From NCBI GenBank assembly GCA_030589225.1, contig JAUUWD010000046.1, positions 1-9,056 on the forward strand: 9,056 nucleotides of DNA. Reading direction: 5' to 3'. The position numbers and the translations under genes were made by a program. Position 1 is the first letter of the stretch. Each line of letters begins with the position of its first letter. Origin of the DNA: Desulfobacteraceae bacterium. GTDB taxonomy: Bacteria > Desulfobacterota > DSM-4660 > Desulfatiglandales > Desulfatiglandaceae. This document shows, piece after piece, positions 6,247-9,056 of the stretch. Under the pieces are notes generated by a model. The model saw nothing but the letters and a program-made list of their open reading frames with translations, was not told the DNA's origin and made no database searches.

Positions 6247-6696
6247 ATGAGAAAATTTGATCTTGAGTTAGCGGTGGGTATATTTATGATTGCCGGGATG
6301 GTTTGCCTTGCCTATCTGACCATAAAGCTTGGACAGCTGGAAGTCCTTGGCGATAAAGGTTATGAAATTCAGGCTGTGTTTTCCAGCAGCGGCGGGTTGA
6401 AAACAGGCTCATCCGTTGTCATAGCAGGTGTAGAAGTAGGGCGGGTGAAAAAGGTCGTTCTGGATGATTATCAGGCACGGGTGACTATGTCTCTCCCTCT
6501 TGAGGTGAAAATCCAGGAAGACGCAATTGCCTCTATAAAGACAAAAGGGCTAATTGGAGAAAAATATGTTGAAATTTCGCCCGGCGGTCTGGACGAAAAC
6601 CTTGAGCCGGGCGGAGTTATTCGTGATACTCAACCCCCTATTGACATAGAGCAACTGATCTCCAAATATATATTTGGGACTGTCTCCGACAAATAA
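6247..6696 (+). CDS. mlaD: Mla system MCE-domain substrate-binding protein MlaD
   Basis: MlaD is anchored in the inner membrane, and its single MCE domain forms a hexameric ring above MlaE through which phospholipid passes. The 149-residue product has an N-terminal membrane anchor (about residues 8-28) and one MCE domain. Its recognisable core is LKTGSSVVIAGVEVGRV (51-67), followed by IKTKGLIGEKYVEISPG and an ending in DIEQLISKYIFG. It is shorter than the 183-residue E. coli MlaD and lacks much of the C-terminal tail, which is common outside Enterobacteria. AGGGAG lies 7 bases before the ATG. The gene closes the tight mlaEFD block, and a 169-base gap follows before mlaC. Confidence 0.95.
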   Translation: MRKFDLELAVGIFMIAGMVCLAYLTIKLGQLEVLGDKGYEIQAVFSSSGGLKTGSSVVIAGVEVGRVKKVVLDDYQARVTMSLPLEVKIQEDAIASIKTKGLIGEKYVEISPGGLDENLEPGGVIRDTQPPIDIEQLISKYIFGTVSDK

Positions 6697-6865
6697 AGAT
6701 GGGTTGGGTTGTCAAAAAGCCACGTCCTGTGTGCTTATCCGATAAGGTTTGGAGAGCGTGGACAGAGATAAATGGATATGCCTGAATGAAAATCTCCGGG
6801 GCATTGGAATGCTGGAGTGTTGGAAGTGACTAAAGTGCGAAGTGAACTGAATCCGGGAGATATGT
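6697..6865. other. mlaD-mlaC intergenic gap
   Basis: This 169-base gap is the largest so far in an otherwise tight operon. It contains a small hairpin (CTTAT, loop CCG, ATAAG at 6734-6746) with no U-run, then the 8-bp tandem repeat at 6805-6828, then the mlaC ribosome site GGGAGA at 6855-6860. I see no good promoter or terminator, so mlaC may be transcribed by read-through. Confidence 0.55.
6805..6828 (+). repeat. Degenerate 8-bp tandem repeat, three units
   Basis: Three consecutive octamers read TGGAATGC, TGGAGTGT and TGGAAGTG. They share the TGGA core and the period of 8 with the four-unit array at 159-190 on the opposite strand. The array lies between mlaD and mlaC. The function is unknown. 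Confidence 0.5.
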
Positions 6866-7468
6866 ATGAATAGATCGTATTTGTGGGTATGGGTGTTTTT
6901 TTTCACATGTGCAATTTGTGTCTCAATACCTGCCATGGCGGGGGAGCCGACCGAAATGGTCAGGAAAACAACGGATAAAATCATCGCAATTGTGACTGAT
7001 TCCTCGCTGGAAGGCCCTGAAAAAGCAGCGGAAAGAAAGCGACTGGTTCGAGAAGCCGTGAGTGAACAGTTTAATCGTAAGGAGATGTCACGGAGGACCC
7101 TTGCACGGCACTGGAGAAAAAGGACAGAGGAAGAAAAGATAGAATTTATTGATCTATACGGAAAGCTGTTGGAACAGACCTATTTGGACAGAGTCGAGGG
7201 CTATTCCGGAGAAAAGGTGTTTTATGAAGGAGAGGAGGTCGATGGGAAGTACGGGGTTGTTAAGGTCAAAATCTTGACCGGACAGGGGACAAAAATTGCC
7301 GTAGAGTACCGGCTCAAGAAGGCAGGTGATGACTGGTTGGTTTATGATGTATCAATTGAGGGTGTCAGCCTCGTTAACAATTATCGCAACCAATTCAACA
7401 GCATCATTGTGAGGTCCTCCTATAAAGATTTTATCAAAAAACTAAAGGCCAAAGTTGAGAAACAATAG
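6866..7468 (+). CDS. mlaC: Periplasmic phospholipid-binding protein MlaC
   Basis: MlaC (Ttg2D family) shuttles phospholipids across the periplasm between the MlaD ring and the outer-membrane MlaA complex. The 200-residue product starts with a clear signal peptide, with a hydrophobic run at about 6-22 and predicted cleavage after PAMA (residue 25). The mature part is helical and charged at first, with SEQFNRKEMSRRTLARHW, then IEFIDLYGKLLEQTYLDR. The strands VVKVKILTG, VEYRLKK and WLVYDVSIEGVSLVNNYRNQ are the most conserved family motif. The length is close to the 211 of E. coli MlaC. The ATG at 6866 has GGGAGA 5 bases upstream. An overlapping ATG at 6862 stops after three codons. The gene lies between mlaD and mlaA. 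Confidence 0.94.
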   Translation: MNRSYLWVWVFFFTCAICVSIPAMAGEPTEMVRKTTDKIIAIVTDSSLEGPEKAAERKRLVREAVSEQFNRKEMSRRTLARHWRKRTEEEKIEFIDLYGKLLEQTYLDRVEGYSGEKVFYEGEEVDGKYGVVKVKILTGQGTKIAVEYRLKKAGDDWLVYDVSIEGVSLVNNYRNQFNSIIVRSSYKDFIKKLKAKVEKQ

Positions 7469-7547
7469 CGTTTTTGAGTTGATACACCTTAAGCGCCTTC
7501 TCAGCATCAGATTACAACTTTACATGTTTGTAAGAGGAACTGGCCAG

Positions 7548-7573
7548 TTGAAAAATCCCAAGCTATTTTTCAA
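7548..7573. repeat. AT-rich inverted repeat upstream of mlaA
   Basis: TTGAAAAAT (7548-7556) and ATTTTTCAA (7565-7573) are perfect reverse complements separated by 8 bases. The hairpin lies in the 141-base gap between mlaC and mlaA, ending 36 bases before the mlaA start. It could be a weak RNA hairpin or a protein-binding site. It lacks a GC-rich stem and so is not a typical terminator. Confidence 0.35.
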
Positions 7574-7609
7574 AAAGCTAAATATCACAATGAAAGGAAT
7601 TCACGCTGC

Positions 7610-8521
7610 GTGAGAATCTTTTTTCGGATCTTTGTTTTTTCCATTTTCTTTTTGGGGTTTTTCCAGGCCACTTGTTTTGCAGCGGAGGAGGCTATATCAT
7701 CGATCTCTTTTCAGAAGGGAGGCGGATACGGTTTTTTGATACAGGATGTGGGTGGCAGCTACCTTGTGGCAGTGATGGATTTGGATGTTAGCCAAGAGGG
7801 GAACCATTCAAGGGGCCGTGCTCGACCTTTGAGTCTTTGCCAAAAGGATAGTTCTGAGCAGGAGGAAGACGAAGAGGAGTTTGATGATATACCAGAAGGA
7901 GAAATGGAAGTAGATTTTATCCGTGATCCCTTTGAGCCCATTAACCGGGTTTTTTTTCACTTGAACGATAAACTCTATTTCTGGATCCTCAAACCAGTTG
8001 CGGCCGGTTATAAGAAGGTGACTCCAGATCAATTCAGGATCTGTGTCCGCAATTTCTTTTCCAACCTGTTAATGCCCATTCGTGCTGTTAATTGCCTCTT
8101 ACAGGGGAAATTCATAGGCTTTGGCAGCGAATTACTCCGGCTTCTTGTGAATTCGACCGTTGGTATGCTCGGTTTAATGGACCCGGCACAAACAGCACTA
8201 AAACTTGAAAAACAGGATGAAGACTTTGGCCAGACACTGGGATTGTATGGCCTTGGGCCGGGGGTTTATATCAACTGGCCGGTTTTCGGTCCATCCAGTG
8301 TTCGAGGAACAGTCGGGTTTGTGGGAGATATGTATCTTGATCCTGCAGCCTGGGTCAGCATAGATTTCGGTGAATGGTTTGTAATCAGGGGATATGAGAT
8401 GGTAAACACTACTTCTCTCTCCCTTGGAGAGTATGAGGCGCTCAAAAAGGCCGCTCTTGACCCTTATGTTGCATTGAGAGATGCATATTATCAGTATCGG
8501 CAGAATAAGATCAAGAATTAA
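7610..8521 (+). CDS. mlaA: Outer-membrane phospholipid-removal protein MlaA (VacJ family)
   Basis: MlaA sits in the outer membrane, removes phospholipid from the outer leaflet and passes it to MlaC. The 303-residue product has a signal peptide (about 1-24) and then about 80 residues with no counterpart in E. coli MlaA. This extension includes the acidic run SSEQEEDEEEFDDIPEGEME (81-100). The family domain follows from about 106: DPFEPINRVFFHLNDKL, NFFSNLLMPIRAVNCLLQGK, LLVNSTVGMLGLMDPA, FGQTLGLYGLGPGVYINWPV, and the closing DPYVALRDAYYQYR. The start is the GTG at 7610, with AAGGAA about 11 bases upstream. A 7-codon mini-ORF (ATG at 7590) overlaps the start in the arrangement GTGA. The usual lipoprotein box is poor (QATC at 19-22), so lipidation is doubtful. 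It is last of the mla genes. Confidence 0.94.
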   Translation: MRIFFRIFVFSIFFLGFFQATCFAAEEAISSISFQKGGGYGFLIQDVGGSYLVAVMDLDVSQEGNHSRGRARPLSLCQKDSSEQEEDEEEFDDIPEGEMEVDFIRDPFEPINRVFFHLNDKLYFWILKPVAAGYKKVTPDQFRICVRNFFSNLLMPIRAVNCLLQGKFIGFGSELLRLLVNSTVGMLGLMDPAQTALKLEKQDEDFGQTLGLYGLGPGVYINWPVFGPSSVRGTVGFVGDMYLDPAAWVSIDFGEWFVIRGYEMVNTTSLSLGEYEALKKAALDPYVALRDAYYQYRQNKIKN

Positions 8522-8571
8522 GGCGTGGATTTTATACATATGTCAGCAAAACAGAACAGGGAGGATTGTGA

Positions 8572-9056
8572 ATGACACAACAGAAAAGAATGGACCCGGA
8601 AATATTGTCCATGGTGCTTGATACCATTGCAAAGTTGGAGAAAGAAAAACTTTCTCTTGAGACCAAATTGGAAATGGACCAAAAGGGTGAGTTTCCAATG
8701 GAGCTTATCCGGTTCATGTTAGGTCCTGAAATTGCGTTACATCTGGTTTTCATACCCGAAGAGTATGGGGGGCTTGGTGCTGGCGCGACAGAAGTTGCCT
8801 TAATATCCGAAAGGATGGCAAAAATGGATCTTGGCATAGCCACTTCTTTTTTGGCCATATGTCTGGGCATGGATCCGCTCCGGGTAGGCGCCACACCTGA
8901 ACAAAAGGAGAAATACATTACAAAGATAGCAGAGCAAGGGCTTATAGTAGCCTATGGAGTCACCGAACCAGAAGCAGGGTCCAATGTCCAGGCCCTGAAG
9001 ACAAAGGCAGAACGCGTCCTTGATGATTCAGGCCAAATCAAGGGGTACAAGCTGAA
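8572..9056 (+). CDS. Acyl-CoA dehydrogenase (5' part, runs off the window)
   Basis: The frame is open from the ATG at 8572 to the window end, giving 161 residues. GGGAGG lies 6 bases upstream of the ATG. The visible part is the N-terminal helical domain and the start of the middle domain of a FAD-dependent acyl-CoA dehydrogenase. PEEYGGLGAG (62-71) and YGVTEPEAGSN (128-138) are the standard family motifs, the latter near the flavin and substrate site. These enzymes oxidise acyl-CoA thioesters to enoyl-CoA and pass electrons to electron-transfer flavoprotein. The substrate cannot be told without the C-terminal half. The gene begins 50 bases after mlaA and may be read through from it, but its metabolic role suggests a separate unit. 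Confidence 0.92.
   Translation, partial: MTQQKRMDPEILSMVLDTIAKLEKEKLSLETKLEMDQKGEFPMELIRFMLGPEIALHLVFIPEEYGGLGAGATEVALISERMAKMDLGIATSFLAICLGMDPLRVGATPEQKEKYITKIAEQGLIVAYGVTEPEAGSNVQALKTKAERVLDDSGQIKGYKL

Noticed and set aside
8532..8918. Minus-strand ORF of 128 codons at the right end
   Set aside because: It is antisense to the acyl-CoA dehydrogenase, which has clear motifs and a strong ribosome site.

Overview
The window looks like the chromosome of a Gram-negative anaerobe, most likely a deltaproteobacterium of the Desulfobacterota. The clues are a full Mla outer-membrane lipid-transport operon, a UGA-decoded selenoprotein, G-rich palindromic intergenic repeats of a kind common in that group, and moderate base composition. 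The assignment is an inference from gene content and sequence style, not from a marker gene.

Left part, minus strand (264-2599): three genes run leftward in the order small selenoprotein, thrC (threonine synthase), rlmH (23S rRNA methyltransferase). The first is the most notable. A 71-residue glutaredoxin-like protein at 2384-2599 is visible only if two in-frame TGA codons (codons 13 and 69) are read as selenocysteine. Each TGA is followed at the right distance by a small hairpin with a GGT or GTG loop, and the protein ends U-G-V-stop. Conventional gene calling would miss it, because it would see only a 12-codon ORF. Positions 3-65 probably hold the tail of a plus-strand gene.

Middle (2600-3302): a divergent, gene-poor region of about 700 bases that has collected repeats. 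A MITE-like element of about 143 bp (2671-2813) has 19-bp imperfect terminal inverted repeats and a possible 4-bp target duplication. A second element of about 95 bp (2969-3063) has 16-bp inverted arms and an internal C5T3/A3G5 hairpin. A 62-bp half-copy of the second element (2286-2347) lies between the selenoprotein gene and thrC and runs up to the thrC ribosome binding site.

Right part, plus strand (3303-8521): a YihY/BrkB-family membrane protein is followed by mlaE, mlaF, mlaD, mlaC and mlaA. These encode the permease, ATPase, substrate-binding MCE protein, periplasmic carrier and outer-membrane component of the retrograde phospholipid pathway. No mlaB is present in the window. MlaA has an unusual acidic N-terminal extension and a poor lipobox. 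The window ends inside an acyl-CoA dehydrogenase gene (8572 onward).

Degenerate 8-bp tandem repeats of the form TGGARTRN occur at two separate intergenic sites (159-190 and 6805-6828). I saw no tRNA, rRNA, CRISPR array or transposase gene.
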